Assembly (NCBI GenBank): GCA_025526935.1
Contig: JAHLKD010000095.1
Span: 124,001 to 188,000 of the forward strand
Direction of reading: 5' to 3'
From: Cladochytrium replicatum
Taxonomy: Eukaryota; Chytridiomycota; Chytridiomycetes; Cladochytriales; Cladochytriaceae
DNA: 64,000 nt
Part shown: positions 25,301 to 36,804 of the stretch, in pieces
Numbering within the stretch: the stretch's first letter is position 1
How the letters are laid out: the number at the start of each line of letters is the position of its first letter
Notes under the pieces: model-generated
Told to the model about the DNA's origin: nothing
Database searches by the model: none
Seen by the model: the letters and a program-made list of their open reading frames with translations, nothing else
Position numbers and translations under genes: made by a program

Positions 25301-27075
25301 TCAACGATTGTATTTCAGGACCGCGAGCAGCACTTGCGAAATATAGCCGTCGTACGAGGTGCCACGATAGTTTCAAGGGTTCAAACAGGGTGCACGCATT
25401 ACGTTCATCATATCCAACCAACACTTGTCGTTGTAACTTCAAGTGTGTTTTCATCCTTGACTTATCTTTTACAGGGCACAAGATTGAACGAGACATTTCG
25501 TGACTTTAAACGAGCGAAGCAGCTCGGTATCTTCATTGTTTCTCCGTGCTGGTTAGAGAAGGTATTTTTGTGAGTCAGGATTTAAACGTTTGGCTCATCC
25601 ATTCTCAAAAATAGTGTAATGAGCTTGGAATTCGAGTGGATGAGAGCGATTACCCCCACACATATGACCCGACCCGTGTTCTTCCTATATCTCTCGAAGA
25701 GCAAACCAATTCCACGGTCTCAGAAAGCAAGGTCGATTCTCCCAGCAAAAGGAGCGAGTTTGTCGCTATAACAGCCCCGGAAAACTCATCAGTTTCGCAT
25801 CGGCCAAGCGGGAGTTCCGTGGGAGGAGGTGGTGGTGGGGAGTCGATCTTGTGGCAGGTGGCTCTACAGACAAATGAGAAGGTTAATGAAAGTTTAAGTG
25901 ACAGTTTTGAGATATTCATCCATCCCGTTTTAGAAACCTATAAGGTGGAGAGGCTCCGTGGTTCAATCCATGGGCATGGGCGGTGTAAACGAGACGACTG
26001 CAGTTGAAGAGCGGGCAGACAGTATCCTGGAGAATAACGAAGGATTTGATGACGATGGCGTTGTGACTTACGAGGATGAGCATGGGATCAGGGAAAAGCG
26101 GAAGCTGCTTCACCAATTGTCGGCGGGGAACAAGCGCATGAGATCCACGGATAGTTTGTCTGAATTCGTAAACCAGCAGAAGCAGAATTCGCGGCCACCG
26201 TCACCTGTTGCAAGATGCTTCATGATCACAGGGATTCCTCAAGCTGATCGGGCAAAGATGGTGAAGAATATCCTTTTCTTGTTGTGCTTTTGGAAGTGAT
26301 TGTTTGAAATGCTTCGCGAGTAGTTCCATAACCGAAACATTTGAATTACTTATCAAGCAGCTAGGTGCGACTGTGCTTGAGTTGGACTGCTGGGACGACC
26401 GGTGTACGCACTTGATTGTCGGGAAACCGAACAGGACCGAGAAGTGCCTGGCAGCAATCGCGTCTGGAGTTTGGTGAGACACCTTTGAGAGAATGTTTGC
26501 GGAAGGGTGAACTCAAAGAGTCATTGCGGTTAGGGTGTTGCGGCCAAGCTATGTGTATGCGAGCGACGATTCCGGATGTTTCGTGGACGAAGACGAGCAT
26601 GAATGGAATGTATCCATCGAAACACCTGCAGAGGATCACCAAACGATTCTGGCTGCGCGTCGATGGCGAACCGCGCTCTCCGACGGGGATTACACGAACA
26701 GTATGAGCACAAAACATAGCTCAGTTCTATGCAATTCTAATGTCAGCTGTTTATTGTGTACAGAGGCTTTCTCAGGCTGGAACATTTTGTTGCTTGTGGA
26801 GGGCAAGAAGCGAGACGGGTACTTGCGGGTGCTCCGCGCAGGCGGTGCTATGGTCACGTATGACGTTCGGTCGGCGAGGGACATTGAGCATGTAGAGGTA
26901 GATCATTCAACATTTCGTTTTTCTTCGACTCACTCCCTGTCATCAATAGCAGCCATTTACGCACTGCATGACGGATGCGACCACGATGGTCAGTGAGGAC
27001 TTGAAGAAACTACTGCGGACATGGGGCACCACTATCTGCGATGTTGGGATAATGGCAGAAGCATTGCTTGGATAA
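22390..27075 (+). CDS. TopBP1/Rad4/Dpb11-like multi-BRCT protein
   Basis: 24 exons can be laid out with consistent phase, starting 22390-22452, 22508-22883, 22940-23122 and ending 26534-26700, 26764-26897, 26950-27075 (about 1,110 residues). Repeated BRCT units occur: DVTHLVAKSAGSAKYHVFHT with LSWVEE; KNGGTFSPDLSRHCTHLIAK with GEWL; a third after VDRTLAREKSHEISAYF; a central one (FKSFVITLTGHSGPHRHYLR ... VDEEWLF); DREQHLRNIAVVRGATIVSR; and a C-terminal pair (CFMITGIPQADRAKM ... CTHLIVG; then WNILLLVEGKKRDGYLRVLR). The arrangement resembles TopBP1, a phosphopeptide-binding scaffold that loads Cdc45-GINS factors at origins and activates ATR/Mec1. The number of BRCTs (at least seven) exceeds that in yeasts. 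The 26261-26357 intron border is the least certain. Confidence 0.87.
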
Positions 27076-27132
27076 ATAATATCCACTCTTGGAAATGCAA
27101 CAGCTAGCAACAAAACAGGTTATAAATACGAT

Positions 27133-29264
27133 TTAGTCGTGTAATTTAATGGTTCCATCCCAGCTGCACGTCAACACTTTGCTCGTTTCGTGTGGATGCC
27201 ACTCGCAACCGATGAGCACACCGTCGTGTGCCTTGTACTTTCGAAGCACTTTGCATGTCTTCCAGTCCTGGGCAAACAAAAAATTGGTGGATGAGATGTA
27301 GTGATCAGATTGATTTTCGAACAACTCACCCAGAACCAAAGCATTCCAGCAGAATCGCCTGACATGACAAATCGACCGTCAGGAGAGAAACCAGGTTTGC
27401 ATGCATAACCTGCAATAAGGTGCCCTCGGAAACCCTTGCTTCGATGCTGTCTGAACCGATCTTTGGCGGAGTACACCACAATCTGATTATCCAGCGACTG
27501 GCAAGCCAACCATTTTTCTTAGCAAGAAAACAGAAGTTAAACTACCCAGATTCATCAAAACTAAACTAATATTAGCTTACTGTCGGGGTGCATCGTCACA
27601 GCGGGCAGAGAATGCATGCTCGGTTCCGCAACGTACTTGATCACCACGGGAATATCAAACTCCCACGCTCGGAGGGTCTTATCGTCCGAAGTCGATATGA
27701 AGCGGCGGTTGTCGTCGACAAAGGTGATCGTGTTGACGGGACCCAGGTGCTGGTCGTACTCCTGTGTAATCTCGCCGGTGGTGACGTCGAACTGGTAGAT
27801 CTTTTTGTCCTGGCATCCGGTCAGGAAGATGTTCTGCTTGTCTTCATCGGGGTTGAAGGTGACGCAGTAGGGGATGCGCTTGGTTGTGAAGCGGGAGATA
27901 CATTGACCTTCAAAGAACAGTAAGTTTTGATTGATTTATCGGGGGATAGATTGTGGCTCACCTGTTTCGGTGTCCCATAGTTTGATCCATTTGTCGAGAC
28001 TTGCAGTCAAGAAACGCTTGCCGTCGTTCGAGAAGCAGATATCGCGTACACCTTTTGTGTGGCCGATGAATGTTCGCAAACAGCGGCGGTCATGATACAC
28101 GTCCCACAACTACGCAAATCGATGAGTTAAAACGATCAGAGTAGGGTTACATCTTTTGCAGACCTTCACTTTTGAATCCATACTTGCACTCAGGAACATG
28201 TGCGCACTGTTTGGGATCAGGCGAATAGCATTAACCCCTTTTGTGTGCCCCGTGTACGTATGAATGCACCGTTTCGGGATGTACGCTTCTTTAATCCCCG
28301 GCTCAGCCAGCAGATCCACGTCCAGATCCGTCGGAACATGCATGTACGTTCTGCCGAGATAGTCCGTTGTGCTTTTACCGTGGAAAATGGTCTTCTCGTT
28401 GCCATCGTCTTCTTCTTCGACCAGCTTAGGAAGATCTGTGGAATTATTGAGAGCTTCGGCGAGCTCTTCCTCTGTGGCGGTGACAGGTGTTGTTTTTACA
28501 GTCTCGCCCTCGTAACCGGCCCACGGTCCCAGGAATCCTTCTGCGTTGCCGGGGTCGCCTTTCTCTTTCCGCTTTTTCGGTTTCATGTTGGTATTTTTGC
28601 GAGCCACGAATATGTCTGGCCCACGCTTTGTGTTAGCACCTATACAGACTTCTGCCAAGAAACACGGAGAAATATACCTGATGGTGCATCCTGTGACATC
28701 CCAACGAACTGTCTCCCATCTCCGTCTGGATCAAGAGAGTAGTTTTTGCTGTGGAAAGTGCGATGGAGTGTGTCGAAAGCATAATCGGCCATACTGTGTT
28801 CCTCGAAATAACCTGGAATAGAACATCCACAGACACAAAGTTTGAAGGTGCAATTTAGCTAACCGATAATCTGAATGTGTTTCGGCTCTTCTGTTGTTAC
28901 CGGTGAGGTGATTTCGTTGGTTCTTTCCCGCTGGTTCGAACGGATTTGCAGGGCCGAGGGTCGGTTGAATCAAGTCGCGATACGGCACATTGTGTGTCAT
29001 CTGCTTGAGTCGTGGATCCAAGACGTGACGACCGACTCCCCCGTCCTAAACGAATTGGATGACCATTTTAGCAATTATCCAGCCTGGAATGAGTTTGCAG
29101 TTTTCACGTACATCAGCAGGGATTGCCGGTGCCAGTTCCATGCTGTTTCTTTTCCAGTCGGCATTATTCTCGTTGTCCGAGTCGTACGCCCCCAGGTCGA
29201 CCTTGTGCACGTCCCCGTCCGAATTCGAATCCGAATCCGAGTCGTATTGGGCGAGAGAATCCAT
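27133..29264 (-). CDS. CDC40: Prp17/Cdc40 WD40 splicing factor
   Basis: Eight exons join in phase to 560 residues: complement(27133-27267, 27330-27517, 27581-27907, 27962-28109, 28164-28615, 28678-28812, 28901-29045, 29112-29264). An acidic N-terminus ([12 protein letters not shown]) leads to [11 protein letters not shown] and [13 protein letters not shown], then [18 protein letters not shown] and [20 protein letters not shown]. The WD repeats end with [20 protein letters not shown]. All match the Cdc40 family, which acts in the second catalytic step of pre-mRNA splicing. The 27133 stop faces the TopBP1-like stop at 27075, so the two genes converge with 57 bp between them. Confidence 0.95.
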
Positions 29265-29528
29265 TGGAGTGGCTGGAAGTGAAAATATCTTTCTTTTCTT
29301 TGTTCTGTTTTAAGAGATTGTCTGTGGATGTACATAGCTGGAAAGTCTGGAGAACCCAATAGTGATCGTCATTGAAAAATTGCAAAAAAAAGAGGAGGAA
29401 TCCAAAAAGAATCAACGAGATCGAACAAAAGCAATGGAAAAACAGAAAAAAAAAGTTCCAGCAGCTGCACCATGCCTTGAACAGTTATTGGAAACTGTCG
29501 CACGCAAGACAACAACGCAAATCAAAGA

Positions 29529-31834
29529 TCACCGGCCTGTAACCTGTCCGACACACGAAGTCCATACAACATATGTCCTGCGTGTCTCCCACTCTTTCAC
29601 CGCTTCCTCGAGAACCTTCTCGTACTCCTCCACAGGAAGCCCGATACTCGTGGCCAGCCACGGCCGCAACCCAATAAACAGCCCAATGACATTTTCGCGG
29701 TTCAACTGCCCGAGCAGCCCCCCCACTGGCCATCCCATCTCCACGGTCCGGAGCTCAGAGTCTACATTCGTCATCGACTTTTTGTTCTTCGTCGATGCCG
29801 TGTGCAGCACACCGTGGGTTTCGAGGTGTTCTTGCAGGAAACGGCCGGTGTTGGTGTAGATCCCGCGGGATCGCAGGGCGCTTGTTAATGCGCCTTCGAG
29901 ACGCTCGAAGATCGGTCCGACGTTTTGGAACGAGTCAAACTAGGTGAGGATAGAAAAGAATGTTAGCACTTTAGAAACTGAAAATCACATGGTTTCAAAA
30001 CCTCCAAAAGTTCGATCCAACCGCCAGGGCGTGTGACACGAACTAATTCTGAGATCACGGAGCACCATTGAGAATCGGGAACGCCAAAGTTGACTAGTCG
30101 CTGGAACACGAAATCAAACTCGTTGTCGTCAACTGTCGAAATTAATCGAGTCATTAGGTCAAGCTGAGCAAGTCAAATCGATATCGCTACATACATGGAA
30201 GTCTTTCTAGCAGGTTTGCGTGTATGAACTGTGTGTTTGGTGGCTGGTCTCCATCTGGGAACGAGTCCGAAGATACATCGATACCAATAAACTTGGAATT
30301 GGGGTACTTTTCCGCCACATCCATCATCCATGCTCCCTCAGCGCAACTGAACAAAACTAATCAGCATTCCTAGATCTCAAAAAAAATCCATGATTTATCA
30401 GGCGTACCCGACATCGAGCACTTTTGCACCGTTCGACAACATCTGATGCACCGGGGCTCTAAACGCGCCTCCAAACACATGCGTCAGAATCGCATGCTGC
30501 TTATTCAACCGATCCTGTTCGACGAAATCCGTCGGCAGCACGTACACGCTCGACTCCTCCGCGGGGTACCGCCTCAGCTTCAACGGGCCGTCCTGCGCGA
30601 AACGGACGTTGGGAGTCAACGGGGATGTGATCGTGGGTTTCCATGAATGTGCTGTGCGGGGGTCGATCGGGAACGCGTGGGTCGATGCCACGATCATCTG
30701 CACGGGCGTTGCGCGGTCGTTGTTGTTGTGGGTGAACTGTTCGGTTTCGGCTAGGGATGTTGCGGAGGGGCGGCGTGAGCCTGGAGGTGTTGGGCGGGCG
30801 TGGTGGGCTCCGGGGGGTGTTGGGGGCCGCGGAGTCGTTTCGAGCATTTGGGGCGGTGGTGGTGGGGTGTGGAATTTGTCTAAGGAGATGGGCGGGGCGC
30901 CGTTGGGGGTTGTTGTTGCGGAGCGAGGGGGTGGTACTGGGGTGGTGTGAGGGACTGCGGTTGTGGCGGTCGAGAGGGCGGGTGTGTTGTCGAAGAATCC
31001 GGTGCCGGTGCCCTCGTGTACGGGAGTTGTTGCTGGGGACGGGGTACGGCGGAAGGGGAGGCCGACGGGCGGGATTGCAGATGCGGATGCGGATGCGCCA
31101 GATGAAACGGGACGGATTGCAGCGAACGGACTCTCTTTCACCGGTCGATAGACAGGCGTAATACTCTGATCCACCTGGTTCTGGAATACCGTTTGCGATA
31201 ATTGCTGCATCTCGGGCGAAGGCGCGCGAGAGTAATTCGATATCCCGTATTCGTCAGGTGTTTTTGCGTGTGGTGGGAACACGTACTGCGACAGCTGCTG
31301 TTGCTGCTGCTCCCGCGCATTCTGAGCGCTCTCATCGCTGATTGAGGCGGCTTCCATATAAGTTCTTGGTGGACCACCGTTAGAACCCATTCGTCTCGAG
31401 TAATAATCTGCCGGGGTCGCTGCCGTAGGCGGGTACTCTGTTGTGCCTGGTTTCGTCCCTCGCCCACTACCAGAGTAATACTCGGACCCTCCTGAACTCA
31501 CAATGTCCCCGCCTGGAGTGACCGCACGAACGTTTCGAGGCAGTGAGCTCACGCGGCTGTCGGGAAAGTATTTCGCCGGCGGCTGCACGCTCCGCGCACG
31601 GAACATCACGGATGCAGATGTATTCGTGGAAGTCGAAAACGACTCTGCAACGTCGAACCCGAAAGCTCCATTTGGCCCCGTGCCACGACTGTTGAAGGTG
31701 GAACCGGATGCATGTGTTGGCCCCGTGCCACGACTGTTGAAGGTGGAACCGGATGCATGTGAAGCATAAAAGTATGCCGGCGTCACCCTCGGATTCTCCT
31801 CCTCCATTTTCGTGCAGCTCGGAAGGTTCCCCAT
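29529..31834 (-). CDS. SAM-dependent methyltransferase with long disordered N-terminus
   Basis: Four exons, complement(29529-29939, 30002-30132, 30195-30346, 30408-31834), give 706 residues in one frame. The C-terminal 250 residues are a class I methyltransferase: motif I VLDVGCAEGAWM spans the first splice junction, then FIGIDVSSDSF, FDDNEFDFVFQRL and LVRVTRPGGWIELLE. This is the type found in LaeA/Tae-like fungal regulators and velvet-interacting methyltransferases. The first 450 residues are Pro/Ser/Thr-rich and apparently disordered. The start chosen gives MGNLPSCTK, a plausible N-myristoylation plus palmitoylation site; an upstream non-ATG frame exists but looks less coding. An exact 45-bp internal duplication (31672-31761) repeats 15 residues. 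The substrate is unknown. Confidence 0.82.
31672..31761 (+). repeat. perfect 45-bp tandem duplication
   Basis: Units 31672-31716 and 31717-31761 are identical and in frame in the methyltransferase gene. They encode two copies of a 15-residue block containing GSTFNSRGTGP. Exact identity implies a very recent duplication. Confidence 0.95.
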
Positions 31835-32652
31835 CGTGTCATGAAACGTATCAGCTAGCGAAAGCCAGTTGTCGGTATGTTTGCTCAGCTCAAGTGCCAA
31901 CAACACACCGCAGGTCCCTGAGAGAGTTTCCGATATATTCACAGCACGCTCGAATGCTTGAAATGGCACGGAAACGCACCGCAAGACGACCGTAGCTCGG
32001 CTAACTCCCCGTTCTGACTGATTGTTGGAACGTTAACTTGGAGGGTGACAAATTTGAAGTTGATTTTGGAGATTTTAAAAAAATAGGAGCTGAAAGAAAT
32101 GTGGGGGGAAATATAATCTATCTCAATCATTGCAACTCATCTGTTATGTTTGTGCAACAGCCGAAAAGGAGCGGCACAGATCGATAACGTCAAAAAGTAC
32201 AAGACAGCTATCAACATTTGTTTACAGCTATCATGACAACTTGATCAAAAAACATTACATTGGATATAGATCATAGCGGGTCATGATGCATTGCACATTG
32301 CAATTGAATTGAACTTGCATCGCACGCTGCGCGCTGCGTTGCATTGCAAACGCTTTCTCGCATTGCACTCTCAGAGCGTAGCTGTGCATTTATAAAATTC
32401 GCTGCACATGTTTGCGGCGTTTTGTGAACCCCCGTTTTGTGAACCCCCTAAACCTTCCCAGCGGTCCGTCACCAATGTCAATGTCCTCGATTCCACCATG
32501 ATCGTAAGGCTCTGAATTGCAAGAAACGAAAGGTACACTTCTTTGTGGCACTGATTTGCGCAGATGATGGGATCTGGCGGTGCACAGCGTTCCTTCTTTC
32601 AATTGTGTTCGTGTATGAGGGTGTATGTAGGTGCGTGTTGGGGTGCGCGTTG

Positions 32653-32654
<2 letters not shown>

Positions 32655-32702
<48 letters not shown>
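32655..32702 (+). repeat. (GT)24 microsatellite
   Basis: There are 24 uninterrupted GT dinucleotides, followed by imperfect GCATGTGTGT repeats to about 32720. Confidence 0.95.
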
Positions 32703-32704
<2 letters not shown>

Positions 32705-33501
32705 ATGTGTGTGTGCATGTGTTTGTTGTTCTTGTCTTAAGCCAGGGTGAATAGCCGTAGTCAGTGTTTTTGTGGGGAGCACAGGTGTTTGCATGTGTTT
32801 TGTGAATGTTTTTGTGAATGTTAACATTCTTTTTACTTTATAATGAAGTGCAGCAGTGACTTAGTCTTTAATGGTGGGTTTTTGATAGATCAGGAACTTC
32901 TTGAGCACCTATAGCTTTCAACTGTGTTGTTCGTGTTTGTTTTCCCATCCTATTGTAGTTGGTGTCCTTCTTGTACACCTGTGCAACCATCTCCTTGTTT
33001 CCAAGTTGCGATTGAATGGCAAAAATGAGTCAACCCCACTTCCGTAACAAATCCAGAACTGAGGGAGACCGGGCACGCAAGAGTTTAACTTTTATTCATG
33101 ACTTCGTTGGATTTTCACTTTTGCCCTTGCAGTTCGCTTTTTCTAAAAGAACTACAGCACATCATCATATTGGTTTGGTGTTTGATCATTGCTATTGAAT
33201 GTGTGTCCCCTCGGCACAGATCGGTTCTCCTACAACGCCATCTATTTGAACAGCTGAGCAACAGCCTAAGCTAGGTAACCTTCCTTTCGTGGTGTTCTTT
33301 GCCCGGGAAACATACGGATATGCTTGCTGGGATCTCTTGAACACAGCAACAATCACAAGAAGTTGGGTGGTTCTGCTCAACAATGATGACCCCAATCGTA
33401 TTACGTGCAGAACAAGGTGCTGTATTATGATGGATGCGCCAGCAAAACCGCGGAAGTGAGAACAAAAGTCCATCGTTTATTTTCATTACAGAACAGAGCG
33501 A

Positions 33502-33573
33502 GCCAGGCATCAGGTCGGAAAAAGGGTCAAGTATGGAACCAGGCATCAGGTCGGAAAAAGGGTCCAGTATGGA
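33502..33573 (+). repeat. two 36-bp tandem units
   Basis: The unit containing CATCAGGTCGGAAAAAGGGT is repeated with a 36-bp period and one substitution (GTCAAG versus GTCCAG). It is noncoding. Confidence 0.85.
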
Positions 33574-33771
33574 ATAAAAGCGTACAGCGAAAAGAGAAAA
33601 AACGACAACGTCAATGGGTTGCGAGAGGGAAGCTTTGCCCCTTAACATCCAAAACCAAAAAAGAAAAAAGGACTTGAAACGAAAAAAATATCACAAAAAA
33701 GCACAAAATGCACATGCATTCTCTCAGGGTGAAAGTAAAAACCGAATATTCAATACCGCCAACATTGTGTC

Positions 33772-35769
33772 TCAACGCATCGCCATGCTCGAGTCCCTCT
33801 GATTCGCATGGCTCGACACCAGCAAGTCCAAAACATGCTGCGGCCCAAACATCAAATCGATCCCAAAACGGCTCTTCAAGAACCCCCTCACTCGCTCCCT
33901 CATCGGTGCAAACCCGCCTCCGCCGGGCTTCGTACCCCTCGTATAGTACATATCCAGCACCTTCACAAAACATGCCCGGATATGCTCGTCGGGCTCCTCG
34001 GCAGCAATCGCTTCCTGCATCTGCGCGTGGAAGTCCGAGGTCAAGTACGCGGAATAGGACGCGTCGAGCAGCAGCAGCGCCTCTGCGATCGGCGCAGAGA
34101 ACACGAAGCGCCGGTCGAGCTCGTAGAGGTCGACGTCGCGGAGGTCCGGGTCGTTCGTCTCGGAGGCGGCAAAAAGCTGGTGTAGCAACACAATGTTTTC
34201 AAAGGCGTTCCGTCGCGCGCGGTCGGATACGTTGATTTCAAAGAGCGCAGAGTCTTTTGCAATGTAGGTCTTGAAGATCGAACGGGCGGTCTTCTCAAGA
34301 GTGGGGTCGGAGGACGGGTTGAAATCTCTGAGTTCGAATTGGTGCACGTCGAGGATGAAGAAGAGGAGCTCGGAGGTGCGAGTTGTGAGGAGCATCGCGA
34401 GGAAGTAGGCGAGGGGGAGGTTGGACCGGAGGAGGGAGGCGAGGGGGAAGGTGTATGATGCGGACTGCTTCGTGATGAAAGTGTTGCGTTTTCCGGCGCC
34501 GTCGCCGATGACGGATGCGAGAAAGCGTTTGTCGGCGGACTTAAGGCGGGAGTGGAGGGATGGTGTGGTGGGGATGGCGGGGAGACGAGGCGCTTGGGAA
34601 CGTTGTGGGGAGGTCTCGAGGTATTGCTGAGCCTTTGACGCACCGGGAACGACCATGTTGACTTCTTCGTCTTCTTCTTCGATGGTGCGACCCAAACCGG
34701 AGCGACCCAGCGCTGGCATTGGTGGAGGTTCGGTTTTTGGCGGTGCTTTCGGACGGTCATACAGAAGCGACATGTGCCGGGTGGGAATCGGAACATTGGA
34801 CTGCTTTGCAGGCACAGCGGGAGCGATCGACGCTGGAGAAGGTGGCGTCCGTGGTGCTGGGTAGGATGGAGGAGAGTTTGCGGCGTTGTTGGAATTGTTT
34901 GTGAAGATTGGAGTGGTATTGGTGAGCCTATTGGGCGAACGAGGAAACATCGACGACGTCCGCGGGTTGAGAGTGACCAGCGGACCCTGGATCGACGTCT
35001 TTCTTGGCGGCAGGTTTACGGCTGGTGCAACGGGCGACACCGGCGACGTAACACTAATCTCGCCATTCCTTTCATTTTCCGGCTCCTCTTTCTTTCTGCC
35101 GACTTTAAAGAAAATATTGTAGTCCGTCTCTCTTCTGGTCGGATACCTCTCCACTGGTGTGCCAGGCCCAGCATTCGGGCCTGTCTCCTTTAATCGTCTG
35201 TACTCCTCATCTTCCTCCCACTCATCCGCTTCCGTTTTCCAAGACGGCGGCGCTTTAACCTCCACTGCTGGCGCAGGAATTCCATTGGCGTCAGGCGCCG
35301 TCCACAAATAGTCGGTATCGTCAAGAACAGTATCTGACGTCGGCAACGGTGCTGCAGAATCAACGGTCACCGTGCTTGCTGTCGGCGCACCACCATAAAA
35401 TGGGTTGACGGAATCCGTAGTGCGCACTGGCGAAACGATGTGGTTTACAGTCTTAAGAGGTGGAAGGTTGGGCTTTTGCGGCTTCTGGGGTACAGGAGGA
35501 GCCGATTCCGGGACAACCTGCTGTAGTGGGTTAAATGTTCTCGTCTGAAGAGGTGGAGGAGAGCCCTGAGCTGCAGTGGCGATGGGAGCATCAGCAGGAG
35601 AATCTTCAAAGTCAGCGAGCACGTCGAGCAGGGCGGTCCTCAGTTCGAGCGTAGAGCGTTTAGCAGTAGCAGATGCAAAGATGTCGTCCTCCTCTATGAG
35701 CGCAGACACAGCAGGGATGGCATTCTCCAAGGCATTCGCATTTTGTACTGCGATGGCATTTGTAGTCAT
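33772..35769 (-). CDS. RGS-domain-like protein, single exon
   Basis: This is an uninterrupted 665-codon frame, unlike its intron-rich neighbours. Residues 1-430 are Pro/Ser/Thr-rich with PxxP-like motifs (SAPPVPQKPQKPNLPPL) and look disordered. Residues about 440-600 read as a helical RGS-like bundle: LPLAYFLAMLLTTRTSELLF, ARSIFKTYIAKDSALFEINV, RRNAFENI and DFHAQMQEAIA, with the IN pair after helix 5 seen in RGS domains. RGS domains accelerate GTP hydrolysis by G-alpha proteins. The distal region (CFVKVLDMYYTRGTKPGGGG) is not typical of the family. Assignment rests on pattern only; another helical domain remains possible. Confidence 0.65.
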   Translation of the reverse strand: MTTNAIAVQNANALENAIPAVSALIEEDDIFASATAKRSTLELRTALLDVLADFEDSPADAPIATAAQGSPPPLQTRTFNPLQQVVPESAPPVPQKPQKPNLPPLKTVNHIVSPVRTTDSVNPFYGGAPTASTVTVDSAAPLPTSDTVLDDTDYLWTAPDANGIPAPAVEVKAPPSWKTEADEWEEDEEYRRLKETGPNAGPGTPVERYPTRRETDYNIFFKVGRKKEEPENERNGEISVTSPVSPVAPAVNLPPRKTSIQGPLVTLNPRTSSMFPRSPNRLTNTTPIFTNNSNNAANSPPSYPAPRTPPSPASIAPAVPAKQSNVPIPTRHMSLLYDRPKAPPKTEPPPMPALGRSGLGRTIEEEDEEVNMVVPGASKAQQYLETSPQRSQAPRLPAIPTTPSLHSRLKSADKRFLASVIGDGAGKRNTFITKQSASYTFPLASLLRSNLPLAYFLAMLLTTRTSELLFFILDVHQFELRDFNPSSDPTLEKTARSIFKTYIAKDSALFEINVSDRARRNAFENIVLLHQLFAASETNDPDLRDVDLYELDRRFVFSAPIAEALLLLDASYSAYLTSDFHAQMQEAIAAEEPDEHIRACFVKVLDMYYTRGTKPGGGGFAPMRERVRGFLKSRFGIDLMFGPQHVLDLLVSSHANQRDSSMAMR

Positions 35770-36150
35770 GGTAAGATGGTAAGGGGAGGGATAGGGTGAT
35801 TATGGATGGTTAGGGTTGGGACTAATGATGGCAATGGGTTGGCAATAACGATTATGGCATTATTGCATCGCACTGGTACTGTTAGTTGGCTAATACTCGT
35901 GTGCTGGCACGCACGCAAAACATATCTCTCGGCATTCACATATGTGAAAACGTCGCACCTGCCTTTCTGGGAAATTCATGCAAGGCATATGTAATTCCCC
36001 GGCACAGTCGTGCTGCACCGTTTAAAAGGATGACCGTTGCACCACTGGGGGCATCACTTAACCAAGCTTCCAAATCGCTCAACAAAGCATTTCAGCGCAT
36101 ATCCGCCAACACACCTTTTTAAACTCTTACCACTTTACACACTGTTCACG
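35770..36150. promoter_or_regulatory. divergent intergenic region
   Basis: These 381 bp lie between the start codons of the RGS-like gene and the secreted-protein gene. No strong ORF occurs. The segment near 36095-36150 (CACACACTGTTCACG before the ATG) is a likely leader of the secreted-protein gene. Confidence 0.4.
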
Positions 36151-36804
36151 ATGTACTACCTCCGCGAGCTCCTCCTGACCTACCTCCTCGCCCTCCCCGT
36201 AACCATTGCTCTCGTAATCCCAATTCACAAGCGTCAGCCCACCAAAACTGCTGCATCGCTCCCCACATCCAATGTCGCCCCAGTCAATGCAACAAATTCG
36301 ACCGTACTGGGAAACAACAGCACCAACTCGACAAACGCTACCACAATCGTGCCCGTTGGCAATGGAACAAACTTGACGGCTTGGGTTCTTGGGAACGTGT
36401 CGGTGCCAGCTGAAAACAGCACGAGTACGGTGAATCTCACGGTGTCACTCCCCACTGCGGCTGCGACACCAACGGAGATCACAACCTCTATTGAATCCCC
36501 AACCACAACAACAACCGAACCGGCACCAGCACCGACTGACTTTGTGCTTATGCCCGTCAAGCGCGATGTCCCGATCTTGCCACCTGCACTCAACGCAACC
36601 ACAAACTCGACGACCTGGATCAACGGCTCAAACTCTACAAACAGCACTATGTTCCCTCTGAACTCGACAAACGTTACGTGGCCACTCAACGCGACTAACC
36701 ACACTGTTCCTGTGAACGCCACAACGACCACAAACACGGTGACGATACCGGAACTCGCCACCACCAAGGTCGTCGTCGCGAACCCATCGGAGACATTGGT
36801 ATAA
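36151..36804 (+). CDS. secreted N-glycosylation-sequon-rich protein
   Basis: The 217-residue protein starts MYYLRELLLTYLLALPVTIA, a clear signal peptide, followed by a dibasic HKRQPTK that could be a Kex2 site. A second KR occurs in MPVKRDVPILPP. The mature part is almost entirely N, T, S, V, A and P and holds about 20 N-x-S/T sequons (for example NATNSTVL, NNSTNSTNAT, NSTNVTWPLNATNHT). It has no cysteines or transmembrane anchor. Such compositions suit a heavily glycosylated cell-wall or matrix protein. The upstream in-frame ATG at 36037 was not chosen because it would bury the signal peptide. Confidence 0.75.
   Translation: MYYLRELLLTYLLALPVTIALVIPIHKRQPTKTAASLPTSNVAPVNATNSTVLGNNSTNSTNATTIVPVGNGTNLTAWVLGNVSVPAENSTSTVNLTVSLPTAAATPTEITTSIESPTTTTTEPAPAPTDFVLMPVKRDVPILPPALNATTNSTTWINGSNSTNSTMFPLNSTNVTWPLNATNHTVPVNATTTTNTVTIPELATTKVVVANPSETLV

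Larger units (their letters stand above)
31835..33771. other. 1.9-kb intergenic stretch with simple repeats
   Basis: No gene is supported on either strand. It holds a short duplication of CGTTTTGTGAACCCC (about 32425-32450), a long GT microsatellite and a 36-bp tandem duplication, both listed separately, plus A-rich tracts near 33600-33700. It separates the promoter of the methyltransferase gene from the 3' end of the RGS-like gene. Confidence 0.55.

Noticed and set aside
28813-28900. Frameshift in CDC40 near 28900
   Set aside because: Choosing donor GTAACA at 28900 gives an 88-bp intron that restores [10 protein letters not shown] in phase, so no frameshift is needed.
32655-32720. GT tract as a coding or CRISPR-like repeat
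   Set aside because: It is a simple dinucleotide microsatellite; no spacer-repeat structure is present anywhere in the window.
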